Counted from the stretch's first letter, positions 15,603-25,620 are shown. The stretch: 64,000 nt of DNA from Mycolicibacterium flavescens (GCA_900637135.1 LR134353.1:930001-994000); one strand, 5' to 3'. Made by a program: numbers and translations. The notes: generated by a model from the letters alone, not told the origin.

Positions 15603-17270
15603 TCAGGCGGATCGTCCGCGTTCGCTGCGGTACCGGCGCACCAACGCGTCGGTCGAGGAGTCCGACTGTTCGGCGGGGGAGCCGTCGGCGGTGATGACCG
15701 GGAGCAGCGCCTTGGCTTGAGTCTTACCGAGTTCGACACCCCACTGATCGAACGAGTCGATACCCCAGACGACTCCCTCGGTGAACACCTGGTGTTCGTA
15801 GAGTGCGATCAACTGTCCGAGCACCGACGGGGTCAACTGGGTCGCGAGGATCGACGTGCTGGGCCGGTTACCCGGCATCACCTTGTGCGGCACCACATCC
15901 GGCGGAGTGCCTTCGGCGGCGATCTCCTCGGCGGTCTTGCCGAATGCGAGGACCTGCGTCTGGGCGAAGAAGTTGCTCATCAACAGGTCGTGCATGCTGC
16001 CCTTGCCATCGGCGGTCGGCAGGTCGTCGGTGGGCTGTGAGAAGCCGATGAAGTCGGAAGGCACCAGACGCGTGCCCTGATGCAGCAGTTGATAGAACGC
16101 GTGCTGGCCGTTGGTTCCCGGTTCGCCCCAGAAGATCTCACCGGTGCTCGTGGTGACCGGCGTACCGTCGGCGCGCACCGACTTGCCGTTCGACTCCATC
16201 GTCAGCTGCTGCAGATAGGCGGCGAAGCGGGCCAGGTCATTCGAATACGGCAGCACCGCACGGGTTTCAGCGCCGAAGAACTCGTTGTACCAGAGCCCGA
16301 TCAGTCCGAGCAGCGCAGGTACGTTGGACTCCAGCGGTGCGGTGCGGAAGTGCTCGTCGACGATGTGGAACCCGGACAGGAACTCGGCGAACCGCTCGCG
16401 GCCGATCACCGCCATCACGCTCAAGCCGATCGCGCTGTCGACCGAATACCGGCCGCCGACCCAGTCCCAGAATCCGAACATGTTCTCGGTGTTGATGCCG
16501 AAATCGTCGACCAGCTTCTTGTTCGTCGATACCGCCACGAAATGCCGTGACACCGCGGCGTTTCCGAGCGCATCGGTCAGCCAGCGACGCGCCGCCGTCG
16601 CGTTGGTCAGCGTCTCGAGCGTCGAGAACGTCTTCGACGCGACGATGAAAAGCGTTGTCGCAGGGTCGAGCCCGTCGAGGGTGGCGACCAGATCGGCAGG
16701 GTCGACGTTGGAGACGAACCGCGCCGAGATGCCCGCGTCGGCATAGTGCCGTAACGCGAGGGTGACCATCGCCGGTCCGAGGTCCGACCCGCCGATGCCG
16801 ATGTTGACGACGGTCTTGATCGCCTCGCCCGTTGCGCCGGTCCACTCGCCGCTGCGCAACCGGTCGGTGAAGTCACCCATCTTGTCGAGCACCTCGTGCA
16901 CGTCGGCGACGACGTTCTGCCCGTCGACGACCAGTTGGGCACCGCGCGGCAACCGCAAGGCGGTATGCAGGACGGCGCGGTCCTCGGAGGTGTTGATGTG
17001 CACGCCGGAGAACATCGCGTCACGCTTCTGCTCCAAGCGCGCCGCGCGGGCCAAATCCACCAGCAGGCTCAGCGTCTCGCGCGTGACCCGATGCTTGCTG
17101 TAGTCGATGTAGAGGTCGCCGACCGTCATGGCGAGCTCGGTGCCGCGGGCCGGATCCTCGGCGAACAACTCGCGCAGGTGTTTCGCACCGATATCACCGT
17201 GATGCCGCTGCAACGCCTGCCACGCCGGAGTCGCGGTGATATCGGGTATCTGGTCGGAGTCGGCACTCAT
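15603..17270 (-). CDS. pgi: Glucose-6-phosphate isomerase
   Basis: The 555-residue product aligns throughout with mycobacterial Pgi: [17 protein letters not shown] at the start, [28 protein letters not shown] (sugar-phosphate-binding region), [15 protein letters not shown] and [16 protein letters not shown] (catalytic His), and [11 protein letters not shown] at the C-terminus (catalytic Lys). It interconverts glucose 6-phosphate and fructose 6-phosphate in the cytoplasm. ATG 17270 is used; ATG 17276 two codons earlier is equally possible. It is divergent from the aldehyde dehydrogenase gene (48 bp apart). Confidence 0.95.
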   Translation of the reverse strand: MSADSDQIPDITATPAWQALQRHHGDIGAKHLRELFAEDPARGTELAMTVGDLYIDYSKHRVTRETLSLLVDLARAARLEQKRDAMFSGVHINTSEDRAVLHTALRLPRGAQLVVDGQNVVADVHEVLDKMGDFTDRLRSGEWTGATGEAIKTVVNIGIGGSDLGPAMVTLALRHYADAGISARFVSNVDPADLVATLDGLDPATTLFIVASKTFSTLETLTNATAARRWLTDALGNAAVSRHFVAVSTNKKLVDDFGINTENMFGFWDWVGGRYSVDSAIGLSVMAVIGRERFAEFLSGFHIVDEHFRTAPLESNVPALLGLIGLWYNEFFGAETRAVLPYSNDLARFAAYLQQLTMESNGKSVRADGTPVTTSTGEIFWGEPGTNGQHAFYQLLHQGTRLVPSDFIGFSQPTDDLPTADGKGSMHDLLMSNFFAQTQVLAFGKTAEEIAAEGTPPDVVPHKVMPGNRPSTSILATQLTPSVLGQLIALYEHQVFTEGVVWGIDSFDQWGVELGKTQAKALLPVITADGSPAEQSDSSTDALVRRYRSERGRSA

Positions 17271-17318
17271 GAACATGACCCTAGTGCGGCGAAATGGCCA
17301 AAGGTGTACAGAAGAGTT

Positions 17319-18767
17319 ATGGATACCGCGAAGCTGCTGTCGTCAGTGCCCACCGGACTGTGGATCGGTGGTGAGGAACGCGAGAGCGCGTCCACCTTCG
17401 ATGTGCTCGACCCGTCCGACGACTCGGTGATCGCCTCCGTCGCCAACGCGACCGCCGACGATGCGATCGCCGCGCTCGACGCCGCGTGCGCCGTGCAGGC
17501 CGAGTGGGCGGCCACCGCCCCGCGCGAACGCGGCGAGATCCTGCGCGCGGTGTTCGAGAAGATCACCGAACGCGCCGAGGACATCGCGACGCTGATGACT
17601 CTCGAGATGGGCAAGGTGCTGCGCGAGAGCATGGGCGAGGTCACCTACGGCGCCGAGTTCTTCCGCTGGTTCGCCGAGGAAGCGGTGCGAGTCGCGGGCC
17701 GTTACACCCAGAGCCCCGCGGGCAGCGGACGTGTCCTTGTCACCAAACAACCGGTCGGGCCCTGCTATGCGATCACGCCGTGGAACTTTCCGCTGGCGAT
17801 GGGCACCCGCAAGATCGGCCCGGCGTTCGCGGCCGGGTGCACGATGATCGTCAAGCCCGCGCAGGACACGCCGCTGACGATGCTGTTGCTGGCCAAGCTG
17901 ATGGACGAGGCGGGTCTGCCCAAGGGCGTGCTGTCAGTGCTCCCGACGAAGAACGCCGGCGACGTCACCGCCGCGCTGATCGACGATGGCCGGTTGCGCA
18001 AGCTGACCTTCACCGGTTCGACCGGGGTGGGCAAAACGCTGGTCAAACAGTCGGCCGACAAACTGCTGCGCACGTCGATGGAACTGGGCGGCAACGCCCC
18101 GTTCGTGGTATTCGACGACGCCGACGTCGACGCCGCCGTCGAGGGCGCCATCCTGGCCAAGATGCGCAACGGTGGCGAGGCGTGCACGGCGGCCAACCGT
18201 TTCCACGTCGCGAACTCGGTGCGCGCGGAGTTCACCGACAAACTGGTCAAGCGGATGAGCGAGTTCACCCTCGGCAAGGGCATCGACGAGTCGGCCACAC
18301 TCGGGCCGCTGATCAACGCCAAGCAGGTCGCCACCGTCGAGGATCTGGTGTCCGACGCGGTGTCGCGGGGCGCAACCGTCGCGGTCGGCGGCGTCGCCCC
18401 TGACGGTCCCGGCAGCTTCTATCCGGCCACGGTGCTGGCCGACGTGCCCGCCGACGCCCGCATCCTCTCCGAGGAGGTGTTCGGCCCCGTCGCGCCGATC
18501 ACCGGTTTCGACACCGAGGAGGAGGGCGTCGCCGCGGCCAACAACACCGAGTACGGGCTGGCCGCCTACATCTACACCCAGTCGCTGGACCGCGCGCTGC
18601 GCGTCGCCGAAAGCCTCGAGTCCGGCATCGTCGGCATCAACCGCGGCGTGGTCTCCGACCCAGCCGCGCCGTTCGGCGGCGTCAAGGAGTCCGGCTTCGG
18701 GCGCGAGGGCGGGTTCGAGGGCATCGAGGAGTACCTCGAGGTGAAATACATCGCGCTGACGAAGTAG
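17319..18767 (+). CDS. NAD(P)-dependent succinate-semialdehyde dehydrogenase-type aldehyde dehydrogenase
   Basis: This 482-residue protein has the ALDH signatures: [17 protein letters not shown] (Asn and NAD loop), TGSTGVGK (cofactor), LELGG equivalent MELGGNAPF (general-base Glu), and the catalytic Cys in [12 protein letters not shown]. The tail [14 protein letters not shown] and the overall order resemble GabD-type enzymes, which oxidise succinate semialdehyde to succinate in the GABA shunt or in the alternative TCA route. The exact aldehyde is not certain. ATG 17319 gives the expected N-terminal length. Confidence 0.85.
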   Translation: MDTAKLLSSVPTGLWIGGEERESASTFDVLDPSDDSVIASVANATADDAIAALDAACAVQAEWAATAPRERGEILRAVFEKITERAEDIATLMTLEMGKVLRESMGEVTYGAEFFRWFAEEAVRVAGRYTQSPAGSGRVLVTKQPVGPCYAITPWNFPLAMGTRKIGPAFAAGCTMIVKPAQDTPLTMLLLAKLMDEAGLPKGVLSVLPTKNAGDVTAALIDDGRLRKLTFTGSTGVGKTLVKQSADKLLRTSMELGGNAPFVVFDDADVDAAVEGAILAKMRNGGEACTAANRFHVANSVRAEFTDKLVKRMSEFTLGKGIDESATLGPLINAKQVATVEDLVSDAVSRGATVAVGGVAPDGPGSFYPATVLADVPADARILSEEVFGPVAPITGFDTEEEGVAAANNTEYGLAAYIYTQSLDRALRVAESLESGIVGINRGVVSDPAAPFGGVKESGFGREGGFEGIEEYLEVKYIALTK

Positions 18768-18825
18768 TTCGACACGCCGCCGCGCCTGCCGCGGCACGTC
18801 GGCTCGCACGGGCAAGATTTCGCAA

Positions 18826-20826
18826 GTGAATGCGCGTCGCTCCGTCGCGCCCGCTGATCGCCGCCCGCTGTCAGTACATCCCTCCTCGCGTGCGCATCGG
18901 CGTGGCGAGATCCCCGCCCTCGACGGCATCCGCGCCGTCGCCGTCGCCCTCGTGCTCGCCGACCACGGCGGCATTCCCGGCGTCGACGGCGGCTTCCTCG
19001 GCGTCGATGTGTTCTTCGTGCTCAGCGGCTTCCTGATCACCTCGCTGCTGCTCGACGAGCACGCACGCACCGGTCGAATCCAGCTGCGCGACTTCTGGAT
19101 ACGTCGCGCCCGGCGGCTGTTGCCCGCCCTGCTGGTGATGGTGCTCGCGGTGGTGGCGGCGCGGGAGTTCTTCTCCACGGAGGCGATCGCCAACCTGCGC
19201 GACGACGCCGTCGCGTCGTTCTTCTGGGTGGCCAACTGGGCGTTCGTCGTCCAGCGCACCGATTACTTCTCCCAGGGCGCACCACCTTCGCCGCTGCAGC
19301 ACACCTGGTCGTTGGGGGTCGAGGAGCAGTACTACCTGCTCTGGCCGCTGGTGCTGATCGCCGTCGCGTTCGTCTTCTGTCGTCGCAACCCGACCCATCT
19401 GCGATGGGCGGTTCTGGGGGTCGCCGCCGCGGGGGCGATCGCCTCGGCGGCGGCGGCGATTCTGTTGATCGACGACGGGACGCTGAACCGGATCTACTTC
19501 GGCACCGACACCCGCGCGCAGGCACTGCTCGTCGGCGCTGCGGCGGCCGCCCTGCTGGTGCGCGACTGGACCACCGTGACGCTGGCCGGGCCGGTGATCA
19601 GGACCCGATGGCTGCGTGGGGTCGCCCGCGCGGTGTCCGTCGTCGGTGTCGTCGTCCTGGGGTTCGCGGTGCACATGGCGACCGGCAGTGCCGGGGACTT
19701 CCGAAACGGCCTGTTGATCATCGTCGCGCTCGCCGCCGCCTGCGTGATCGGTGCGGCGGCGATGGATCAGGAAGGACCGGTCGCGCGGGTGCTGGCGTGG
19801 CGGCCGCTGGTGTGGCTGGGCGCGATCTCCTACGGCGTCTACCTGTGGCACTGGCCGATCTTCCTGGCGATCAACGGCGAGCGCACCGGGTGGTCCGGCT
19901 GGTCGCTGTTCGCGATGCGGTGTGCGGCGACGCTGGCGATCGCGACGCTGTCGTGGTGGTTGCTCGAACAACCTATCCGGCGCTGGCGGCCGGTGATCGT
20001 GCCGATGCTGCCGTTGGCCGGTGCGACGGCCGCCACCGCCGCGGTGATCACGATGACCGTGCTGCCGGTCGGCGTGCCGTCAGGACCGCCGATGGAGGAC
20101 CCGAGCATCGACTCCGCGGCGCTGGTGGCGCCGGAGGTGCCGATCCCCGTGGAGCGGAGCGCCGACCGCGATCCGAACACCAGGACCGTCGCGGTGTTCG
20201 GCGACTCGGTGGCCTGGACGTTGATGCGCTACCTGCCGGACACACCGGGTCTGAGGTTCACCGACTATACGACGATCGGATGCGGCATCGCGCGCGGCGG
20301 ACCGTATCGCTACGTCGGCCAGACGCTGAACCAGAAGCCCGCCTGCGACACGTGGCCGAGCAGGTGGTCGGAGCGGGTCAAGCACGACCGGCCCGACGTG
20401 GTGCTGCTGATCGTGGGCCGGTGGGAAGTCGTCGACCGGATGAACGAAGGCCGCTGGACCCACATCGGCGAATCGACGTATGACGCGTACCTGCGCGCCG
20501 AGCTCAACCGCGCGCTCGACATCCTGTCCTCGACCGGCGCGCGCGTCGTCGTCACGACCGAGCCCTACAACCGCCGCGCCGAGAAACGCGACGGCAGCCT
20601 GTACCCGGAGGACGATCCAGATCGGGTCGACGACTGGAACGCGTTGCTGCGCAGCGCCGTCAAGTACCGCTCGAACGTCACCGTGCTCGACCTGAACCGC
20701 AAGCTCGGCCCGAACGGCGGCTACACCAACTGGATCGACGGCATCCGCATCCGCAGCGACGGCGTGCATCCCACGCCGGAGGCGGTCGAATGGTTGACGC
20801 CGTGGCTGACCGACGCGCTGCGTTGA
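18826..20826 (+). CDS. Acyltransferase 3 (OafA-like) membrane protein with C-terminal SGNH domain
   Basis: The 666-residue product starts with a basic cytoplasmic tail, then the acyltransferase_3 domain: IPALDGIRAVAVALVLADH, FFVLSGFLITSLLL, FWIRRARRLLPALL, and LQHTWSLGVEEQYYLLWPL; about ten transmembrane segments follow. The external C-terminal ~230 residues form an SGNH hydrolase-like domain with VAVFGDSVAW (Ser block) and DGVHPTPEAVEW (Asp/His block). Such fused proteins O-acylate cell-surface glycans in two steps across the membrane. The acceptor here is unknown. GTG 18826 is the likely start. Confidence 0.9.
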   Translation: MNARRSVAPADRRPLSVHPSSRAHRRGEIPALDGIRAVAVALVLADHGGIPGVDGGFLGVDVFFVLSGFLITSLLLDEHARTGRIQLRDFWIRRARRLLPALLVMVLAVVAAREFFSTEAIANLRDDAVASFFWVANWAFVVQRTDYFSQGAPPSPLQHTWSLGVEEQYYLLWPLVLIAVAFVFCRRNPTHLRWAVLGVAAAGAIASAAAAILLIDDGTLNRIYFGTDTRAQALLVGAAAAALLVRDWTTVTLAGPVIRTRWLRGVARAVSVVGVVVLGFAVHMATGSAGDFRNGLLIIVALAAACVIGAAAMDQEGPVARVLAWRPLVWLGAISYGVYLWHWPIFLAINGERTGWSGWSLFAMRCAATLAIATLSWWLLEQPIRRWRPVIVPMLPLAGATAATAAVITMTVLPVGVPSGPPMEDPSIDSAALVAPEVPIPVERSADRDPNTRTVAVFGDSVAWTLMRYLPDTPGLRFTDYTTIGCGIARGGPYRYVGQTLNQKPACDTWPSRWSERVKHDRPDVVLLIVGRWEVVDRMNEGRWTHIGESTYDAYLRAELNRALDILSSTGARVVVTTEPYNRRAEKRDGSLYPEDDPDRVDDWNALLRSAVKYRSNVTVLDLNRKLGPNGGYTNWIDGIRIRSDGVHPTPEAVEWLTPWLTDALR

Positions 20827-20831
20827 CCGGC

Positions 20832-20880
20832 GATTTCGGTGTCGACAGTCGCGCTCACCGTAACCAACTACACCGAAATC
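20832..20880. terminator. Stem-loop between convergent acyltransferase and chorismate mutase genes
   Basis: Perfect 11-bp arms GATTTCGGTGT (20832-20842) and ACACCGAAATC (20870-20880) are separated by 27 nt. They lie in the 64-bp gap between the two convergent stops. The long loop makes it weaker than the other terminators, but the location fits a bidirectional terminator. Confidence 0.5.
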
Positions 20881-20890
20881 ACCCGGGAGG

Positions 20891-21154
20891 TCAGTGGCCG
20901 AGGCGGCCGCGGCCCAGCCGCAGCAACAGCATTGCGAGGTCTTTGCCGTCGGGGCCGAGTTCGCTGTAGCGCTCGATCACCTTCATCTCGCGGCTGTGAA
21001 CCAGGCGGGTTCCGCCGGAGGCCATCCTCGCCTGACCGATCAACTTCGACACCTCGGTGCGGCGCTTCACGGCAGCGAGAATTTCGGCGTCCAGCCGGTC
21101 GATCTCCCGGCGCAGGTTATCGATATCGGGCACAGTCTCAGTTCCGGTCGTCAT
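20891..21154 (-). CDS. aroQ: Intracellular chorismate mutase (AroQ delta type)
   Basis: The 87-residue all-helical protein matches Rv0948c: IDNLRREIDRLDAEILAAVKRRTEVSKLIG across the first helix, with R and K residues that bind chorismate, then GGTRLVHSREMKVIERY and a C-terminal RLGRGRLGH. In M. tuberculosis this weak mutase is activated by complexing with the DAHP synthase AroG; the conserved RLGRGRLGH tail takes part in that interface. The short length is normal. ATG 21154 fits the family; an in-frame GTG three codons upstream is an alternative. Confidence 0.9.
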   Translation of the reverse strand: MTTGTETVPDIDNLRREIDRLDAEILAAVKRRTEVSKLIGQARMASGGTRLVHSREMKVIERYSELGPDGKDLAMLLLRLGRGRLGH

Positions 21155-21309
21155 GGGTGTCACCGCCTCGTGGAGCTCTCGGGAAGCAGCGAGCCCACGG
21201 GCGCCGCGGATCGGTACCCGTAGATGAATCGCTGTTTGCTGAGCACGGGACAAAGTGTGCCACCAAACGCTGCGCCAGCGCAAAGCCGTGTGAAGTTCGG
21301 CCGCGGGCC

Positions 21310-21400
21310 GATGCGCGGTTCGGGCGCGGGCCGATGCGCGGCTCGACCGCTGAATTCGATGCGCGGTTCGACCGCTGGGTTGATGCGCGGTTCGACCGCG
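21310..21400. repeat. Four imperfect 23-25 bp tandem repeats upstream of uvrD1
   Basis: The unit GATGCGCGGTTCGACCGC, with small changes, begins at 21310, 21333, 21358 and 21382. The four copies end about 35 bp before the uvrD1 ATG. The frame of uvrD1 is open through them and would read GPMRGS/SMRGSTA/LMRGSTA, but the low complexity suggests a non-coding repeat. The rest of the gap 21155-21436 shows no gene. Confidence 0.75.
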
Positions 21401-21436
21401 GTCGTGTCCCTGCGCGGCGGTAAGTTCGATACCGAC

Positions 21437-23767
21437 ATGAGCGCACCGAACCTGATCGCACCCAACGGTGCCACCGAATCCGACCAACTGCTCGAGGGGC
21501 TCAACCCGCAGCAGCGCCGGGCCGTCCTGCACGAGGGCTCGCCGCTGCTCATCGTCGCTGGTGCCGGCTCGGGCAAGACCGCCGTGCTCACCCGCAGGAT
21601 CGCCTATCTGCTGGCCGCCCGCGACGTCGGCGTCGGGCAGGTGCTGGCCATCACGTTCACCAACAAGGCCGCCGCCGAGATGCGCGAGCGGGTGGTGGGC
21701 CTGGTCGGGCCCCGCGCCCGCGCCATGTGGGTGTCGACGTTTCACTCCACCTGCGTGCGCATCCTGCGTAACCAGGCCTCCCTGATCAAGGGCCTCAATT
21801 CGAACTTCTCGATTTACGACGCCGACGACTCCCGTCGCCTGCTGCTGATGATCGGCAAGGACATGGGCCTGGACACCAAGCGGTATTCGCCGCGGCTGCT
21901 GTCCAACGCCATCTCCAACCACAAGAACGAGTTGGTCGGCCCGGAGCAGGCGGCGGCCGAGGCCTCGGAGGCGGGCGAGGAACTGCCCGGCATCATCGCC
22001 GAGGTCTACGCCGAGTACCAGCGCCGCCTGCGCGCGGCCAACGCGCTCGACTTCGACGACCTGATCGGCGAGACGGTCGCTGTGCTGCAAGCGTTTCCAC
22101 AGATCGCCCAGTACTACCGGCGGCGGTTCCGGCACATCCTCGTCGACGAGTACCAGGACACCAACCACGCCCAGTATGTGCTGGTGCGGGAACTCGTGGG
22201 GACGGCCGCCTCGCAAGATGATCCAGCCGGGGTGCCGCCGGCCGAACTGTGTGTGGTGGGCGACGCAGACCAGTCGATCTACGCGTTCCGCGGTGCGACG
22301 ATCCGCAACATCGAGGATTTCGAACGCGACTACCCGAACGCGACAACCATTCTGCTGGAACAGAATTACCGCTCCACGCAGAACATCCTCAACGCCGCGA
22401 ACGCGGTGATCTCCCGCAACGCCGGCCGCCGCGAGAAGCGGCTGTGGACCGACGAGGGGGAGGGCGAGCTGATCGTCGGCTACGTCGCAGACAACGAGCA
22501 CGACGAGGCGCGGTTCGTCGCCCAGGAGATCGACGCGCTTGTCGACGACGGTGGCAGTTACTCAGATGTCGCGGTGTTCTACCGCACCAACAACTCCTCG
22601 CGCGCGCTCGAAGAGGTGTTCATCCGTGCGGGCATCCCCTACAAGGTCGTTGGCGGAGTTCGGTTCTACGAACGCAGGGAGATCCGCGACATCGTCGCGT
22701 ACCTGCGAGTGCTGGACAACCCCGGCGACTCGGTGAGCATGCGTCGGATCCTGAACACTCCGCGCCGCGGCATCGGCGACCGCGCCGAAGCCTGCGTCGC
22801 TGTGTATGCCGAGAACACCGGCCTGAGCTTCAACGACGCCCTGCAGGCGGCTGCCGAGGGCAAGGTGCCGATGCTCAACACCCGTGCGGAGAAGTGCATC
22901 TCGGCGTTCGTGGAGATGCTCGACGATCTGCGCGGCCGCCTCGACGGTGAGCTCGGCGAGTTGGTCGAGGCGGTGCTCGACCGCACCGGGTATCGCGCCG
23001 AACTCGAGTCGTCGAGCGATCCGCAGGATCTCGCGCGGCTGGACAACCTCAACGAGTTGGTCAGCGTCGCACACGAATTCAGCACCGACCTGGCCAACGC
23101 GCAGGCGCTTGCCGACGATGAGCAGCTGGACGAGGACATCCCCGACACCGGCGTTCTGGCCCAGTTCCTGGAACGGGTCTCACTGGTTGCCGACGCCGAC
23201 GAGCTTCCCGAGCACGGCGCGGGCGTCGTGACGATGATGACGCTGCACACCGCCAAGGGCCTCGAGTTCCCTGTCGTCTTCGTGACCGGGTGGGAGGACG
23301 GCATGTTCCCGCACATGCGGGCGCTGGGCGATCCCGCCGAGCTGTCCGAGGAGCGCCGGTTGGCCTACGTCGGCATCACCCGCGCCCGCCAGCGGCTCTA
23401 CCTGAGCCGAGCCAAGGTCCGCTCGTCATGGGGCCAACCGATGCTGAACCCGGAATCGCGCTTCCTCAAGGAGATTCCGCAACACCTGATCGACTGGCGG
23501 CGCACCGACCCGACACCGTCGTTCAGCGCACCCGCCAGCGGCGCGGGACGCTTCGGGTCACCGCGGCCGTCGCCCACGCGGTCCGGTGCGGGCAAGCGCC
23601 CGCTGCTGGTGCTCGAGCCCGGCGACCGGGTCACGCACGACAAGTACGGGTTGGGCCGGGTGGAAGAGGTGAGCGGCGTCGGCGAGTCGGCGATGTCGCT
23701 GATCGACTTCGGCAGCTCCGGTCGGGTCAAGCTGATGCACAACCACGCACCGATCAGCAAGCTCTAA
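21437..23767 (+). CDS. uvrD1: ATP-dependent DNA helicase UvrD1 (PcrA-like)
   Basis: The 776-residue product has the superfamily 1 helicase motifs in order: Q-motif LNPQQRRAVL, Walker A GAGSGKT (42-48), ITFTNKAAAEMRERV (motif Ia), VDEYQDTN (motif II), GDADQSIYAFRGA (motif III), EQNYRST (motif IV), TLHTAKGLEFPVVF (motif V) and VGITRARQRLYL (motif VI). The C-terminal Tudor-like domain (GDRVTHDKYGLGRVEEV to the end) binds partners such as RNA polymerase or Ku in mycobacteria. It acts in nucleotide-excision repair and replication restart. ATG 21437 matches known homologues (Rv0949); lacking a clear ribosome site, it may be leaderless. Confidence 0.95.
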   Translation: MSAPNLIAPNGATESDQLLEGLNPQQRRAVLHEGSPLLIVAGAGSGKTAVLTRRIAYLLAARDVGVGQVLAITFTNKAAAEMRERVVGLVGPRARAMWVSTFHSTCVRILRNQASLIKGLNSNFSIYDADDSRRLLLMIGKDMGLDTKRYSPRLLSNAISNHKNELVGPEQAAAEASEAGEELPGIIAEVYAEYQRRLRAANALDFDDLIGETVAVLQAFPQIAQYYRRRFRHILVDEYQDTNHAQYVLVRELVGTAASQDDPAGVPPAELCVVGDADQSIYAFRGATIRNIEDFERDYPNATTILLEQNYRSTQNILNAANAVISRNAGRREKRLWTDEGEGELIVGYVADNEHDEARFVAQEIDALVDDGGSYSDVAVFYRTNNSSRALEEVFIRAGIPYKVVGGVRFYERREIRDIVAYLRVLDNPGDSVSMRRILNTPRRGIGDRAEACVAVYAENTGLSFNDALQAAAEGKVPMLNTRAEKCISAFVEMLDDLRGRLDGELGELVEAVLDRTGYRAELESSSDPQDLARLDNLNELVSVAHEFSTDLANAQALADDEQLDEDIPDTGVLAQFLERVSLVADADELPEHGAGVVTMMTLHTAKGLEFPVVFVTGWEDGMFPHMRALGDPAELSEERRLAYVGITRARQRLYLSRAKVRSSWGQPMLNPESRFLKEIPQHLIDWRRTDPTPSFSAPASGAGRFGSPRPSPTRSGAGKRPLLVLEPGDRVTHDKYGLGRVEEVSGVGESAMSLIDFGSSGRVKLMHNHAPISKL

Positions 23768-24417
23768 CCGGAGCGTTCCCAGCGTCCGGTGGCGGGCAGC
23801 GCGGCGAGCACGATCGTCGCCAGCGGCAACACCGGGATCGCATACACCACGGCGGGTAGTTTGGCCCCGGCCACGAACAGGCTGGAGAAGATCAGCAGTG
23901 CCACCATCGACCCCACCATGACCAGCAGGCGGCTCACCCATCGGCGCAACAGCAGTCCGATCAGCCCGGCGATGAGGGCGGCCGCCGAGATCGCGGTCAG
24001 GAAGCCGACCGCGACGCAGAACAATTGGTCGGTGCGCCACCAGCCGGTGATCAGATCGGTGGCGATGACTGCGGTGGCCCATCCGGTCAGGATGCTGCCG
24101 ACCGCGGTGGCGATCGCGGTCTTCGGGTTGGCCGGCGGCGATCCCGTCGGGGAGACAGCGACCGGGCGGGCGCGCGGTATGTAGGCCGTTTCGGGCGCGG
24201 CGCGGTCGGACAGCTGCGTGGCGCCTCCGTCCGCCATCTGCGTCGGCGGGCCGGCGATCGGAATCGAGCCGGTCGGATGGCGCCGGATGATGCTTGTCTG
24301 CGGATCCTGGCCGGTCGGAATCTCACCGGATGGGTGACGACGAATGATGCCCGTTTCCGCGCTCGACGGGGAGTGGGGTGATTGGCGTGTCAGATCGGAA
24401 TCGTCGTCGCTGGCCAC
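23764..24417 (-). CDS. Membrane protein with repeated TxIIRRHPxGxIP motif
   Basis: This is a 217-residue protein. The hydrophilic first half has two copies of a 19-residue unit: TGIIRRHPSGEIP (from Thr22) and TSIIRRHPTGSIP (from Thr41). The second half has about four transmembrane segments, starting near IATAVGSILTGWATAVIATD. Nothing catalytic is seen. The stop overlaps the uvrD1 stop by 4 bp (convergent). It starts at 24417, 9 bp after the stop of the M23 peptidase gene that precedes it on the minus strand, so the two are probably one transcription unit. Confidence 0.7.
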   Translation of the reverse strand: MASDDDSDLTRQSPHSPSSAETGIIRRHPSGEIPTGQDPQTSIIRRHPTGSIPIAGPPTQMADGGATQLSDRAAPETAYIPRARPVAVSPTGSPPANPKTAIATAVGSILTGWATAVIATDLITGWWRTDQLFCVAVGFLTAISAAALIAGLIGLLLRRWVSRLLVMVGSMVALLIFSSLFVAGAKLPAVVYAIPVLPLATIVLAALPATGRWERSG

Positions 24418-24426
24418 TCAGCCAGA

Positions 24427-25491
24427 CTAGTTGCCGAACGACAGGCCGCGTTTGGCCAACCAGCCCACGGGGTCCACGCGGTCGGTGCCGTTCAGGTGCA
24501 CCTCGAAGTGCAGGTGCGGGCCGGTCGAGTTGCCGGTGTTGCCCATCTTGGCGATCTGGTCACCCGCCCAGACCCGCTGGCCGACACTCACCGACCACGA
24601 GCTGAGGTGACCGTAGAGCGTCACCGTGCCGTCGGAGTGGCGGACCTTGACCATGTTGCCGTAACCGGCATACGGCCCGGCCGAGATGACCACGCCGTCG
24701 GAGGCGGCGAGCACCGGCGTGCCGATGGAGTTCGCGATGTCGATGCCGCCGTGCAGTGCGCCCCAGCGGTAACCGAAGCCCGACGTCCACACGCCGGTGG
24801 TGGGCGTGACGAACATCGGCCGCTGCAGCCGGGCTTCGCGCTCGGCGCGCTCCTGGGCGAATGCGGCCGCCTTCTGGATCTCCTCGGTGTGCATTGCCGA
24901 GCTGGCGGCCGGTGTCACGGCGACCACCTGCATACCGCCTGACGTCTCGCTCACCGGGTTGGCCATCGTGGACTGGCCGACGGCCAGGACGGCCTCCGAG
25001 GACTTCTCGTGGGCCGCATTGGCCATCGAGTACGCGCCCGCGGCGGTGGCGCCGACGGCCATCGCGGCGACCATCAGCCGGCCCTTGACGGGCACTTCCT
25101 GCTTGCGGTGCGCAGGCGTGCGGCTGCCGATGCGGATGACGTCGGTCGCGTCCATGCCGTCGCTGGTGTCGGTGTGGCTGTCGCGGTAGGCGTGCGAGCG
25201 GCGCGCGTGCCTTGCACCAGACCGGGCTCCGGACTGGAACTCCGACGGCACGGCGAGACGCAGCGGGACGAGGTCGTCGGTGTCGGTCAGGTCATCGAGT
25301 TCGGGGGCATGGATGACCTGGGCTTCGCGGTCGAACGCGCTGTTCTCGCGGAAGTCGATGTCAGCGAGATCGCCGAACTCGTTGAACGGGATGATGTCGG
25401 TGACTTCGGCGGGGGATTCGCTTGCACGGCGGTTGATTTGCCGGTTCGTCGACGATCTGCGATGAGATCCGGACGAACGGTGCGAAGCCAA
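24427..25491 (-). CDS. M23 family (LytM-type) metallopeptidase, membrane-anchored
   Basis: This 354-residue protein has a cytoplasmic, Arg/Ser-rich N-terminus, one transmembrane segment near residues 138-158 (GRLMVAAMAVGATAAGAYS), a short coiled region (EEIQKAAAFAQERAEREARL) and a C-terminal LytM domain. In that domain HGGIDIA gives the zinc ligands His and Asp, and HLHFEVH gives the catalytic and third-ligand His. It is expected to cut peptidoglycan cross-links or activate other hydrolases. It corresponds to Rv0950c. The start is a TTG (25491), with AAGGA about 13 bases upstream. The CRP-type site at 25621-25636 lies about 130 bp upstream. Confidence 0.88.
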   Translation of the reverse strand: MASHRSSGSHRRSSTNRQINRRASESPAEVTDIIPFNEFGDLADIDFRENSAFDREAQVIHAPELDDLTDTDDLVPLRLAVPSEFQSGARSGARHARRSHAYRDSHTDTSDGMDATDVIRIGSRTPAHRKQEVPVKGRLMVAAMAVGATAAGAYSMANAAHEKSSEAVLAVGQSTMANPVSETSGGMQVVAVTPAASSAMHTEEIQKAAAFAQERAEREARLQRPMFVTPTTGVWTSGFGYRWGALHGGIDIANSIGTPVLAASDGVVISAGPYAGYGNMVKVRHSDGTVTLYGHLSSWSVSVGQRVWAGDQIAKMGNTGNSTGPHLHFEVHLNGTDRVDPVGWLAKRGLSFGN

Positions 25492-25620
25492 CCTGGGGTG
25501 TCCTTGCCTGTCGAGAAGCCTGCGGGATTGCCTGTCGTGACCAAAGCGTTATCGAGACCAGAGGCACGTTAACCAACTCGCGACGACGGCTGCAAGCCGA
25601 GAGCCTATTCCGCGGGAGAT

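Noticed and set aside
21310..21400. Short repeats as a CRISPR array
   Set aside because: Units are directly adjacent with no unique spacers and are imperfect; no cas genes are present.
21224..21436. N-terminal extension of UvrD1 through the 24-bp repeats
   Set aside because: The extension is repetitive, lacks a ribosome site and is absent from known UvrD1 proteins; kept only as an alternative in the findings.
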